A model generated the notes under the pieces. The model did not search any database and was not told the DNA's origin. It saw nothing but the letters and a program-made list of their open reading frames with translations. Both the position numbers and the translations under genes were made by a program. A stretch of DNA of 64,000 nucleotides from positions 1 to 64,000 of the forward strand of contig JACPGT010000010.1 in assembly GCA_016188965.1 (NCBI GenBank), given 5' to 3'. Numbering within the stretch: the stretch's first letter is position 1; every line of letters begins with the position of its first letter. The DNA comes from Microcaldota archaeon. Lineage in GTDB: Archaea; Micrarchaeota; Micrarchaeia; Norongarragalinales; Norongarragalinaceae. This document shows, piece after piece, positions 33,659 through 41,552 of this stretch.

Positions 33659-34923
33659 ACGTCGAATTGAAATGCTGCAAGTGCGGCAAGACTTACCCGG
33701 CGGCGGCCACCGAATTCACGTGCGCGTGCGGCCATTTGCTGGAAGTCCAGCTGGATTTGTCGGCCATTGGCGTGTCCAAGGCCGATTTCGAAAAAAGGCC
33801 GGCCGACTTGGGCGTGTGGCGTTTCCGCGAAATGGTGCATCCCTTGGTCGAGCCTTCCAACATCGTCACCCGGGGCGAGGGCAACACGTTCTTGTACCCG
33901 TCGGAACGCGTTTCCGCGTTCGTCGGCACCCGGACGTGGCTCAAGCATGAAGGCGAAAACCCGACGGGTTCGTTCAAGGACCGTGGCATGACTGCCGGTA
34001 TCACCGAAGCCGTCCGTCGAGGCGCCAAGACCGTCATCTGCGCTTCCACCGGCAACACGTCCGCATCATTGGCGTCGTATGCCGCCATTGCCGGGTTGCG
34101 GTGCGTCGTGCTGATGCCGGACGGCAAGATCGCGTTCGGAAAATTGTCGCAAGCCTTGGCATACGGCGCGAAGGCCATCCAGGTCAAGGGCAACTTCGAC
34201 CAGGCGCTGGCCTTGGTTCGCCAACTGGCCGAAGCGAAGAACTATTACGTCTTGAATTCGGTCAATCCGTGGCGGCTGGAAGGCCAGAAGACCATCGTAT
34301 GGGAAATATTGTTCCAGATGGGTTTGGCGGGACAGGACGGGCCGGATTGGATCGTGGTTCCGGCTGGCAACGTCGGCAACGTCAGCGCGTTTGGCAAGGC
34401 CCTCAAGGAATGGTACGAACTGGGCTGGATTGAAAAGTTGCCGCGGTTAGCCGCGGTGCAAGCGGAAGGCGCCAATCCGTTGTATCGTACCTGGAAGGCA
34501 AGCGCCGGCGGCATTCCGGACGCGCTTGAGGCCGTGGAGAATCCGGACACCATCGGTTCGGCCATCCGCATCGGAAAACCCGTCAACTGGGTCAAGTGCC
34601 TCCAGTACCTCAAACTGACCAACGGCGTGGCCGAACAGGTGTCAGACCAACAGATGATGGACGCCAAGGCCGTAGTGGATGCAGCCGGGATCGGTTGCGA
34701 ACCGGCGTCGGCCGCATCCGTAGCAGGAGCCAGGAAACTGTTGGAATCGGGCGTCATATCGCGCGGCGAAAAAGTCGCATGCGTGTTAACGGGACACGTG
34801 TTGAAGGACGCGGACAACACCGTCAACTACCACTTGGGTAAATTGCCATACCCGCCGGCGTTTGCCAATGCCCCCATCCAAGCGGAGGCGTCGTTGGACG
34901 CGCTGGAAGCGGCTTTGAAATAG
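33655..34923 (+). CDS. thrC: Threonine synthase ThrC
   Basis: A PLP enzyme that turns O-phosphohomoserine into threonine. The chosen ATG at 33655 overlaps the thrB stop. The N-terminus carries a zinc-ribbon-like CCKCG...CACG segment found in many archaeal and plant-type threonine synthases. The PLP lysine is in NPTGSFKDRGMTAG, and STGNTSASLASYAAIAG is the phosphate-binding loop. At 422 residues the length is normal. A short 10-bp gap separates it from the Cys/Met-metabolism gene, so thrB-thrC and that gene probably form one operon for homoserine use. Confidence 0.95.
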   Translation: MNVELKCCKCGKTYPAAATEFTCACGHLLEVQLDLSAIGVSKADFEKRPADLGVWRFREMVHPLVEPSNIVTRGEGNTFLYPSERVSAFVGTRTWLKHEGENPTGSFKDRGMTAGITEAVRRGAKTVICASTGNTSASLASYAAIAGLRCVVLMPDGKIAFGKLSQALAYGAKAIQVKGNFDQALALVRQLAEAKNYYVLNSVNPWRLEGQKTIVWEILFQMGLAGQDGPDWIVVPAGNVGNVSAFGKALKEWYELGWIEKLPRLAAVQAEGANPLYRTWKASAGGIPDALEAVENPDTIGSAIRIGKPVNWVKCLQYLKLTNGVAEQVSDQQMMDAKAVVDAAGIGCEPASAASVAGARKLLESGVISRGEKVACVLTGHVLKDADNTVNYHLGKLPYPPAFANAPIQAEASLDALEAALK

Positions 34924-34933
34924 GGACTGAAAA

Positions 34934-36319
34934 ATGGAAGCTGAAATCGTGACTGAAAATTACGCGCATCTTTCCCACGTCATAACCGAAGCCCGCAAAC
35001 GGCAGGCCGTATGGGACCAGGAATTGGAACGGATGCGGCAGCTTCATTTTTCGACTCTTTGCGTCCACGGTGGCTATACGCCTGCGGAAGCGATTCGCAA
35101 CAACCAGGGATCCGTAGTGGAACCGGTATATTCGTCAACGGCGCAGGCCCATGCTGATTCGGATTGGCTGGAAGCGGCGTTGGCGTACCAGATTCCGGCG
35201 TGGGTCTATTCCCGCATCGCCAACCCGACGGTTGGATACTTGGAAACCGTTTTGTCGCTTTTGGAAGGCTATCGGTTACCTTTCCAGACGGCTGCCTGCT
35301 GCACTTCTTCCGGCATGTCCGCGATTAAAGCCGCGACGGAGCCGTTCGTGGCTGACCGACCGGGTAATAGGCCGAAGAACATCGTGGCCATGGTGCAATG
35401 CTATGGCGGAACGTATCAGCAATTCGACGTCCGTTATGGCCGCGAGCGCGGCATACCGATCCGATGGGTGCATGATGCAACCGATTTGGACGAATGGAAC
35501 CAAAAAATCGATTCAGATACGTGTTTCGTCTTCGGAGAATTTCCCAGCAACCCCGGTCTTGCCGTTTTCGACATACAACGCGTAGCCGAATTGGCCCACG
35601 GCCAAGGCGTGCCGCTCATCGTGGACTCCACCATCGCCACGCCGGCGCTCTGCCGGCCCTTGTCGCATGGCGCCGATATCGTGGTCCAATCCTTGACCAA
35701 AACGATGACGTCCAGCGGACGCGGCATCGGCGGTGCGCTGATCAGCAAAAACGGCATGACCTGCCATGCGGCAACGCCGGAAATGCGGGACAATTATGCC
35801 GGCTGGGTCAAACTTTGGCCCTACCGCGACGCGGGTCCCTCGCTTTCGCCGGAAAGCGCGGCCCACACGTTGGACTCCATCAAGACGCTGCGCATGAAGA
35901 TGGACGTGTTGAGCCAGAACGCGATGCATGTGGCGCAATTCCTTGAAGACCACCCTGCGGTGGAAAGCGTGAATTACTTAGGCTTGTCCAGCCATCCCCA
36001 GCACGCGTTGGCCAAGCGGTATATGCGGCTAGTCGATTCGGAAGAGAACCGGTACGGACATTTGTTGTCGTTCACGGTCAAAGGCGGTGCTAATGCCGCC
36101 CGCAAAGTCCTGGACCGCCTCGAGTTGGTGTTCCGTGCGACCGATTTGGGCCGCATCAAGTCCGTGGCCACGATTCCCTCCATCAGCACGCACCAACAGC
36201 AAGGCGAGCACGCCCGGCTGGCCGCACGGATTCCTGCGGCCCTTGTCCGCCTCTGCGTCGGCGGCGAAGACCCCGAAGATCTCATCGCCGATTTGGACCG
36301 TGCACTTACGACCGTTTGA
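34934..36319 (+). CDS. Cys/Met-metabolism PLP enzyme (cystathionine synthase/lyase or homoserine sulfhydrylase type)
   Basis: A fold-type I PLP enzyme of the trans-sulfuration family, 461 residues. The PLP-lysine motif is QSLTKTMTSSGRGIGG (normally HSxTKYxxGH), VYSRIANPTVGYLE matches the substrate-loop YxRxxNPT motif, and CCTSSGMSAI matches the cofactor-binding SGMxA turn. SCREENING between cystathionine gamma-synthase, gamma-lyase and O-acylhomoserine sulfhydrylase is not possible from sequence alone. A 40-residue N-terminal extension precedes FSTLCVHGGY. Placement directly after thrB-thrC suggests it uses O-phosphohomoserine or another activated homoserine to make methionine precursors. Confidence 0.85.
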   Translation: MEAEIVTENYAHLSHVITEARKRQAVWDQELERMRQLHFSTLCVHGGYTPAEAIRNNQGSVVEPVYSSTAQAHADSDWLEAALAYQIPAWVYSRIANPTVGYLETVLSLLEGYRLPFQTAACCTSSGMSAIKAATEPFVADRPGNRPKNIVAMVQCYGGTYQQFDVRYGRERGIPIRWVHDATDLDEWNQKIDSDTCFVFGEFPSNPGLAVFDIQRVAELAHGQGVPLIVDSTIATPALCRPLSHGADIVVQSLTKTMTSSGRGIGGALISKNGMTCHAATPEMRDNYAGWVKLWPYRDAGPSLSPESAAHTLDSIKTLRMKMDVLSQNAMHVAQFLEDHPAVESVNYLGLSSHPQHALAKRYMRLVDSEENRYGHLLSFTVKGGANAARKVLDRLELVFRATDLGRIKSVATIPSISTHQQQGEHARLAARIPAALVRLCVGGEDPEDLIADLDRALTTV

Positions 36320-36346
36320 CTGAAGCCAATTTTTCGGACTGCTTTG

Positions 36347-37228
36347 TCAGCGGTGCAGTCGAAAGGTGCTTGCCGCAAGGACGATGCGGATGACGACGAT
36401 GTGCAACACGCCCACCACGGCCGGAACGGGTCCGAAAAGCGTCGAAATCAGCGTGACGGCAAACGTGTTGTTTTTGTAATAGCAGAACGTCGCATACGTG
36501 ATTTTTTCCTTCTCATTCTTTCCCAGCGCCCAGCCCAAGGCAAAAACCACGAGGGACGCCGCGGCCAAGGCTGCGACGATGGCAGCGGCCTGCAGCGGGT
36601 GTTCGTAGAAGAACGGCGCGCTTTGGGCCGTCACACCCCACACCAAGAGCGTCAAGAGCACAAGGTTCAGCGGTTTTCGGACGCGCTGCAGAGGCGGCGC
36701 CAACGGCGTGTGCTTCAGCACGCCGGCAGCGACGAGGGGCACGCCCACGAGCAACGTCACGTTCAGCAGCAACTTGGCCACGTCAATGGGCACGGCCTGT
36801 CCGGCCAGTAGCAGCGTCAGCGGCGGGATTAGGATCGGCGCCAGGATGGTGCTGAACAAGGTCAGTGACAATGCTTTGGCCTTGTCGCCGTGGTGCAAGT
36901 CGACGACGGCCGGGACGGAGTATCCCGACGGCGCCAGGCCCACGATGACGAACCCGATGAGCAGACCCGGTTCGAACCATTGCGCGATGCTCCACGCCAG
37001 CAGACCGAACACGCCGACCTGGATTCCCAGCAACAGCAAGCCGGTTCGGTCCAACGCGCTTGCGACGCTTTTACGGAATGGCAAGTCCAGAAGACTTAGG
37101 ACCATGATGGAAAACAAAAGCGGGATAGAAAACGGGCTGAACGCGAGGCCGACGCCGGGCAGCGCGATGCCCAAGACGACGGGAAGCAGGAAAAATAACC
37201 ACAAGTGCTGGTCCATCCATCGCGGCAT
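36347..37228 (-). CDS. BASS-family (bile acid:sodium symporter-like) transporter
   Basis: The 293-residue protein is almost entirely membrane-embedded, with about nine to ten hydrophobic helices. GLAPSGYSVPAVVDLHHGDKA resembles the conserved discontinuous-helix motif (A-x-P-x-x) of the bile acid:sodium symporter / arsenical-resistance-3-like superfamily, and KITYATFCYYKNNTFAVTL fits the second crossover region. Substrates in the family range from organic anions to amino-acid precursors and cannot be assigned. A paralogue follows upstream at 37235. Both lie in a minus-strand run with asd, aspartokinase and hom, so a link to aspartate-family metabolites is possible. Confidence 0.75.
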   Translation of the reverse strand: MPRWMDQHLWLFFLLPVVLGIALPGVGLAFSPFSIPLLFSIMVLSLLDLPFRKSVASALDRTGLLLLGIQVGVFGLLAWSIAQWFEPGLLIGFVIVGLAPSGYSVPAVVDLHHGDKAKALSLTLFSTILAPILIPPLTLLLAGQAVPIDVAKLLLNVTLLVGVPLVAAGVLKHTPLAPPLQRVRKPLNLVLLTLLVWGVTAQSAPFFYEHPLQAAAIVAALAAASLVVFALGWALGKNEKEKITYATFCYYKNNTFAVTLISTLFGPVPAVVGVLHIVVIRIVLAASTFRLHR

Positions 37229-37234
37229 GGCCTT

Positions 37235-38067
37235 TCAACTCGTTCTGCGAGGCGTGCGGGCGGCGACCCGGACGGCCGACGCTTGGCTTTCCGTTGGAAT
37301 CAAGCGGCCGGTCAAGGCAACCATTCCGTGGACGACGACGAGGTATGCGACGCCGACCGCGGCGGCAACCGGAGAGAACAGCGTGGTCAGAAGCGTGATC
37401 GAAAGCGTGTAGTTGCGGTGGTAACACACCGTGGCATACGCGATCTTATCCGCACGCTCTCCGCCCAACTTCGAGCCGATGAAGAACATCACCAACGCCA
37501 GGAGCGAGAGGACGGCGGCTACGGATAGCGCCGTCAATGGTTGCTGACGGAAGAACTCGGCACTTTTGGATACCAACGCCCAGCCCAAGACCATCAGAAT
37601 AAGCACGTTCATCGGTTTTTTGTGCGTTCGACCTGCTGGCTTGCCGCGACCATGACGAACAGCGGCAACCACAACGGCGCGGTGACGTTGTTCAATACGG
37701 TCAAGCCGATGCTTTTTTTCACGTCGCCGCCGTACAGGTCCACGATGGCCGGCGCGGAAATGCCGGACGGCGTGGCGGCGAGGATGATGAACCCGATGAA
37801 TAGTTCCTGCGGAAATAAATACGAAGCCAGATACGCCAGCAACCCGAACAAACCGTATTGGACTGCCAGCACCTGGATGCTCCGGGCGTTCAGGCTTTCC
37901 TTGAGGCTATCCAGAACGGGCACATCCAGAAGGCTCAACGTCATGACGGAAAACAGCAAAGGCGCCGCAATCGGCGCGAACCAAGACCCGATTTCCGGAA
38001 GCGCCAAACCCAGCACGACTGGCAAGGCGAACAAAGCCGTCGCATGGCGTTCGATGAAAAACGGCAT
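37235..38067 (-). pseudogene. Second BASS-family transporter, deleted and frameshifted
   Basis: Two frames match the neighbouring intact transporter. The first (from ATG 38067) covers the N-terminal half including AATPSGISAPAIVDLYGGDV and ends with a stop soon after VMVAASQQVERT. The second frame (MNVLILMVLGWALVS onward, with KIAYATVCYHRNYTLSITL) covers the C-terminal half. Compared with the paralogue, about 30-40 residues are missing between the halves, and the frame also changes, close to a run of six A/T at 37616-37621. Neither half could transport alone. It starts 2 bp after the asd stop codon, so was translationally coupled. An assembly error is possible. Confidence 0.8.
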
Positions 38068-38069
38068 AG

Positions 38070-39125
38070 TCAACCCAGGGCGCCGTTGGCCTTAAGCACT
38101 TCCGCGTGAAGGATGGCGCCGCCGGCCGCGCCCTGGATGGTGTTGTGCGACAAACAGGCGTACTTGATGCGTCGCGGCCCGTCCGAACGCAGGCGGCCCA
38201 CGGTGGTGCTCATGCCTTTTCCGGTCAACACGTCGAGGCGGTGCTGGGGGCGGTTCGGCTCGTCACGGTACACGATGGGCGGTTGAGCCGAAGGAAGCTT
38301 GAGTCCGTGGATGGCGCCCTGAAATTGATCCCACGCCTCGCGGACTTGGCTGACGGACACGTCGGAGTCGAATTCGACGAACACGTTCTCCAAATGGCCT
38401 TCCAGCACTGGAACCCGGTTGCACGACGCGCTCACTTCTATTTTTGCCGTTTCAATGCGGCTTTGCTCGGGATGCAAGCGGCCCAAGATCTTTCCGGTTT
38501 CCCGCTCGATTTTTTCTTCCTCGCCGCCGATGTACGGCACGACGTTGCCCAACGCATCAAGAGACGCCACGCCGGGGTATCCGGCGCCGGAGAGGCCTTG
38601 CAGGGTCGTGACGTGGACGCGCTTGACTCCGAAGGGCAAAAGCGGTTTGAGCGTGAGGGCCAGCGGCGTAGTGCTGCAGTTTGGATCGCACGAGATGAAT
38701 CCACTCCAGCCGCGGGCTTTGCGCTGGGCGGCGATGAGGCCGTCGTGGTCCGGGTTGACTTCCGGAATGATCAGCGGAACGTCGGCATCCATGCGGTGTG
38801 CCGAGGCTTTCGAAATGACGGGAAGCCCAGCGCGGGCGAAGGCTTCCTCTGTGGGCCCGGCCAATTCGTTGGGCAAACAGGAAAACACGACGTCGACTCC
38901 GCCGGCTTTTTCGACCGCTTCCGGGGTGCAGGCCACGACGGTCTTCTGGCCAACAGCGTCAGGCCGGGAAGTGTCCATGAGCCAGTGGGCCGCGTCGGCG
39001 TAGGTCTTGCCCACGGAACGCTCGGATGCCGCCAACACCGTCACCTCGAACCAGGGATGGCCTTGCAACAGCTGGATAAATCGTTGACCAACGAATCCGG
39101 TGGCGCCCAAGATAGTGGTTTTCAT
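38070..39125 (-). CDS. asd: Aspartate-semialdehyde dehydrogenase
   Basis: Reduces aspartyl phosphate to aspartate semialdehyde with NADPH. The Rossmann loop is ILGATGFVGQRF, the catalytic cysteine is in ISCDPNCSTTPLAL, and GLSGAGYPGV plus the C-terminal GRLRSDGPRRIKYACLSHN follow, the form of archaeal and fungal-type enzymes. The ATG at 39125 (MKTTILG) is preferred over the track start three codons earlier. The product is 351 residues, a normal length. It lies about 40 bp downstream of aspartokinase on the same strand, and its stop is 2 bp from the broken transporter gene. Confidence 0.95.
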   Translation of the reverse strand: MKTTILGATGFVGQRFIQLLQGHPWFEVTVLAASERSVGKTYADAAHWLMDTSRPDAVGQKTVVACTPEAVEKAGGVDVVFSCLPNELAGPTEEAFARAGLPVISKASAHRMDADVPLIIPEVNPDHDGLIAAQRKARGWSGFISCDPNCSTTPLALTLKPLLPFGVKRVHVTTLQGLSGAGYPGVASLDALGNVVPYIGGEEEKIERETGKILGRLHPEQSRIETAKIEVSASCNRVPVLEGHLENVFVEFDSDVSVSQVREAWDQFQGAIHGLKLPSAQPPIVYRDEPNRPQHRLDVLTGKGMSTTVGRLRSDGPRRIKYACLSHNTIQGAAGGAILHAEVLKANGALG

Positions 39126-39164
39126 GCGGTTCAACCTTCCGTCTTTATTGTCTGCATGGGAGTC

Positions 39165-40520
39165 TCACTCAATGAATTCCGCATGGACGGCCTTTAACGC
39201 TTTGTCCACGTCGCCACGCGCGATGCCCACCGTGATGTTGATTTCCGAAGCGCCTTGCGAGATCATTCGGATGTTGACGCCGGCTTTTGCCAGGCACGAG
39301 AAAAGCTTGCCGGATGTGCCGACATGCCGGCGCATGCCTTCTCCCACCAACCCAAGCACGGCCACGTCCTTCTCGACGGTCGGTGGCGCGATGTGGCCAT
39401 TGACCGATGCCAGGCACGTTTGGAAAAGGGGAAGGTATTTGGCTTCGAAGCACAGCGTCAAGTCGGCTTGCGACGAGGCCATGGCGTCGATGGGCAAATC
39501 ATGCTGGCGTAGCTGTTCGAACAAGGGGTAGGCCGTGCCGGATAGGCTGCCCAAGGCGCCGCCGTTGAGGCTGACGAGGCAGGCGTCCTTCTTGATGGCG
39601 ACGGATTTGGCCACGGCATGGATTTGACGGCCTTCGACGGAAATGACCGTTCCGGGTTTTTCGGGCGTCCGGATATTGCGGATTTCCGCCGGAATGCGTT
39701 TTTCGCGTAGGGGGGCCATGGTCTTGGGGTGCAGGATTTTGGCGCCGAAATAGCCTAATTCTTCGGCTTCGTCGTAGCTCAAGTCGGAAAGCAGGCGGGC
39801 GGACGGCACCACTTTCGGATCGGCGCTCATGAAGCCATCCACGTCCTTCCACACCCAGAGTTTTTCGGCATCCAAGCAATTCGCGACCAAACCGGCGGAG
39901 TAGTCGGATCCTCCGCGCCCCAACGTGGTGACGTGGCCGTCCGCGTTTTGGCCGAAATAGCCGGTGAACACGACGGCTCCGGCCACGGCATCCGGCAGCA
40001 GGTTCTTGCGCAGGTTCTCCCGGCATGCATCCATCATGGGCGCCGCATTGCCGAAGGCGGCGTTGGTCAGCAGGCCGGCCTGGTCCGACATCCAGGCGCG
40101 GCAAAGCATTCCAGAATTCCGGACATGGGCATCCAACACGATGGCGGAAAGCCGCTCGCCGAAGCTGTGGACCAAATCCAGGGTGCGGGGCGTCAGTTCT
40201 TCCAATAGCTGGATGCCGTAAAGAATCTTAGTCAAACGGTTGATTTTCTGCACCAGCGCGGCGGAGGCATCTTTCTGCACGTCGGCCGAAGCGATAGGCT
40301 CAATCAGGGACATGTGGCGTTGAAGCAGTTGCCGTGAGAATTCGTCCACGTGGTTGGCCGAAGAATTCCGGGCCGCGCGGTCCAATTCGTCCGTCACGCC
40401 GTACAAAGCCGATACGACGGCCACTTGCCCGGGCCCGGATTGTGTGAGCCTCTGGGCGGCCCGAAGGTAACCGTCCGCGTCACGCAGGATGCCGCCGCCA
40501 AACTTGTGGATTTGTATCAT
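39165..40520 (-). CDS. lysC: Aspartokinase
   Basis: Phosphorylates aspartate, the entry step to threonine, methionine and lysine. The 451-residue protein starts IQIHKFGGG (normally KFGGTS, here with Gly for Thr), and has SFGERLSAIVL, TTLGRGGSDYSAG and WKDVDGFMSADPKVV of the amino-acid-kinase domain. Two ACT domains follow, with VSLNGGALGSLSG and VAVLGLVGEGMRR...GVNIRMISQGASEINITV, which normally bind a feedback inhibitor such as threonine or lysine. It is encoded between hom (12 bp upstream) and asd, so a hom-ask-asd operon is likely. The symbol lysC is used loosely, since the isozyme type cannot be told. Confidence 0.94.
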   Translation of the reverse strand: MIQIHKFGGGILRDADGYLRAAQRLTQSGPGQVAVVSALYGVTDELDRAARNSSANHVDEFSRQLLQRHMSLIEPIASADVQKDASAALVQKINRLTKILYGIQLLEELTPRTLDLVHSFGERLSAIVLDAHVRNSGMLCRAWMSDQAGLLTNAAFGNAAPMMDACRENLRKNLLPDAVAGAVVFTGYFGQNADGHVTTLGRGGSDYSAGLVANCLDAEKLWVWKDVDGFMSADPKVVPSARLLSDLSYDEAEELGYFGAKILHPKTMAPLREKRIPAEIRNIRTPEKPGTVISVEGRQIHAVAKSVAIKKDACLVSLNGGALGSLSGTAYPLFEQLRQHDLPIDAMASSQADLTLCFEAKYLPLFQTCLASVNGHIAPPTVEKDVAVLGLVGEGMRRHVGTSGKLFSCLAKAGVNIRMISQGASEINITVGIARGDVDKALKAVHAEFIE

Positions 40521-40531
40521 CGTATCGTTGC

Positions 40532-41491
40532 CTACCGTATTCGCTGCAATTCAAGCAGGTCGTTCAAGACCGATGACGCCGTCGGCAAGCCGCCAGCGCC
40601 CCGGCCGGATACCGTGATGGCGTCGGCATTTTTCGTGTGGAAGGACAAGGCGTTCCATGCGTCGCCGATGTTGGCCAACGGATGCGTGTACGGGACTTTC
40701 TGAAGGGAAACGGATACCTGCTGCGCGTCGACCGAAGCAATCAGCTTGTAGCGCTGGCCATCTTTTCGTGCCGTCACCACGTCCTCCAAGGTCACTCCCA
40801 TGATGCCTTCCGGCCGTGTGTCGGCGTATCGGACGTCCTGGTCGAACAAGGCGTTGGCAAGGATCACGGCTTTGGCCATCGCATCCCCGCCTTCCAAGTC
40901 GTTGCGGGCATCGGCTTCCAAGTATCCTTTCTCACGGGCGAACGAGACGGCCGAGTCGAACGACTCGCCTTGTTCCATCAACGTCAGGATGAAGTTGGTC
41001 GAGCCATTGAGAATGCCTTCCACGCGTTGCAACCCGGCGCCGGCCAGACAATGACGCGCCAAGCTGAACACGGGCGTTCCGCCGGCCACCGTGGCCTCGA
41101 AACGCAATTCCGCCTGGTTCTGCTCCGCAAGTTCCTTCATGTTCCGGTACTGGAAAGCCAGCGGGCCTTTGTTAGCGGTCACGACGGATTTGCCGCGCTC
41201 AAAAGCCGTCCGCCAATAGGCTAAGGACGGCTCGGCCGTGGCCAGGTTCGTGGGCGACAAATCGACTAGAACGTCAAAATCGAGGGTTTGGACAGCTTCC
41301 AGCGGATTTTGGATCCGGAATTCAGGCAATGCATCCAGGCGTTTTTGACCCGTCGCGGCGTCTTGGATGGCTTTTAAAGGCACTTCGCTGACCCCGCCTT
41401 TGCTTGAAAAGATCGAGACTTCCGATTGCGGAGGCAGCAGGCTGACCAGCGCGCGGCCGACGGTACCAAAACCCAGGACGAGTAGACGCAT
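40532..41491 (-). CDS. hom: Homoserine dehydrogenase
   Basis: Reduces aspartate semialdehyde to homoserine. The ATG at 41491 (MRLLVLGFGTVGRALVSLL) gives the Rossmann GxGxVG start and 319 residues; the track ORF from 42193 runs antisense through the lipoprotein gene. Conserved catalytic segments are TANKGPLA, FEATVAGGTPVF, ILNGSTNFILT and DLEGGDAMAKAVILAN (with the catalytic Asp and Lys). No ACT domain is present, so feedback regulation would fall on aspartokinase. It is the first gene of the run hom-aspartokinase-asd and is divergent from the lipoprotein gene. Confidence 0.94.
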   Translation of the reverse strand: MRLLVLGFGTVGRALVSLLPPQSEVSIFSSKGGVSEVPLKAIQDAATGQKRLDALPEFRIQNPLEAVQTLDFDVLVDLSPTNLATAEPSLAYWRTAFERGKSVVTANKGPLAFQYRNMKELAEQNQAELRFEATVAGGTPVFSLARHCLAGAGLQRVEGILNGSTNFILTLMEQGESFDSAVSFAREKGYLEADARNDLEGGDAMAKAVILANALFDQDVRYADTRPEGIMGVTLEDVVTARKDGQRYKLIASVDAQQVSVSLQKVPYTHPLANIGDAWNALSFHTKNADAITVSGRGAGGLPTASSVLNDLLELQRIR

Positions 41492-41515
41492 GCAAATCTC
41501 TTTATAGCCCGTGGA

Positions 41516-41532
41516 CTTAACTGGCTTAAAAC
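41516..41532. promoter_or_regulatory. Divergent promoter boxes for hom and the 41553 lipoprotein
   Basis: Two TTAA-centred boxes lie side by side: CTTAAC near 41516-41521, about 28 nt from the hom start, and GCTTAAAAC near 41524-41532, about 25 nt from the lipoprotein ATG. A TATAAAG on the minus strand (around 41501-41507) is too near the hom ATG to give a leaderless mRNA with this start. Confidence 0.4.
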
Positions 41533-41552
41533 TATCCGTCGGGTGTTTTTCC

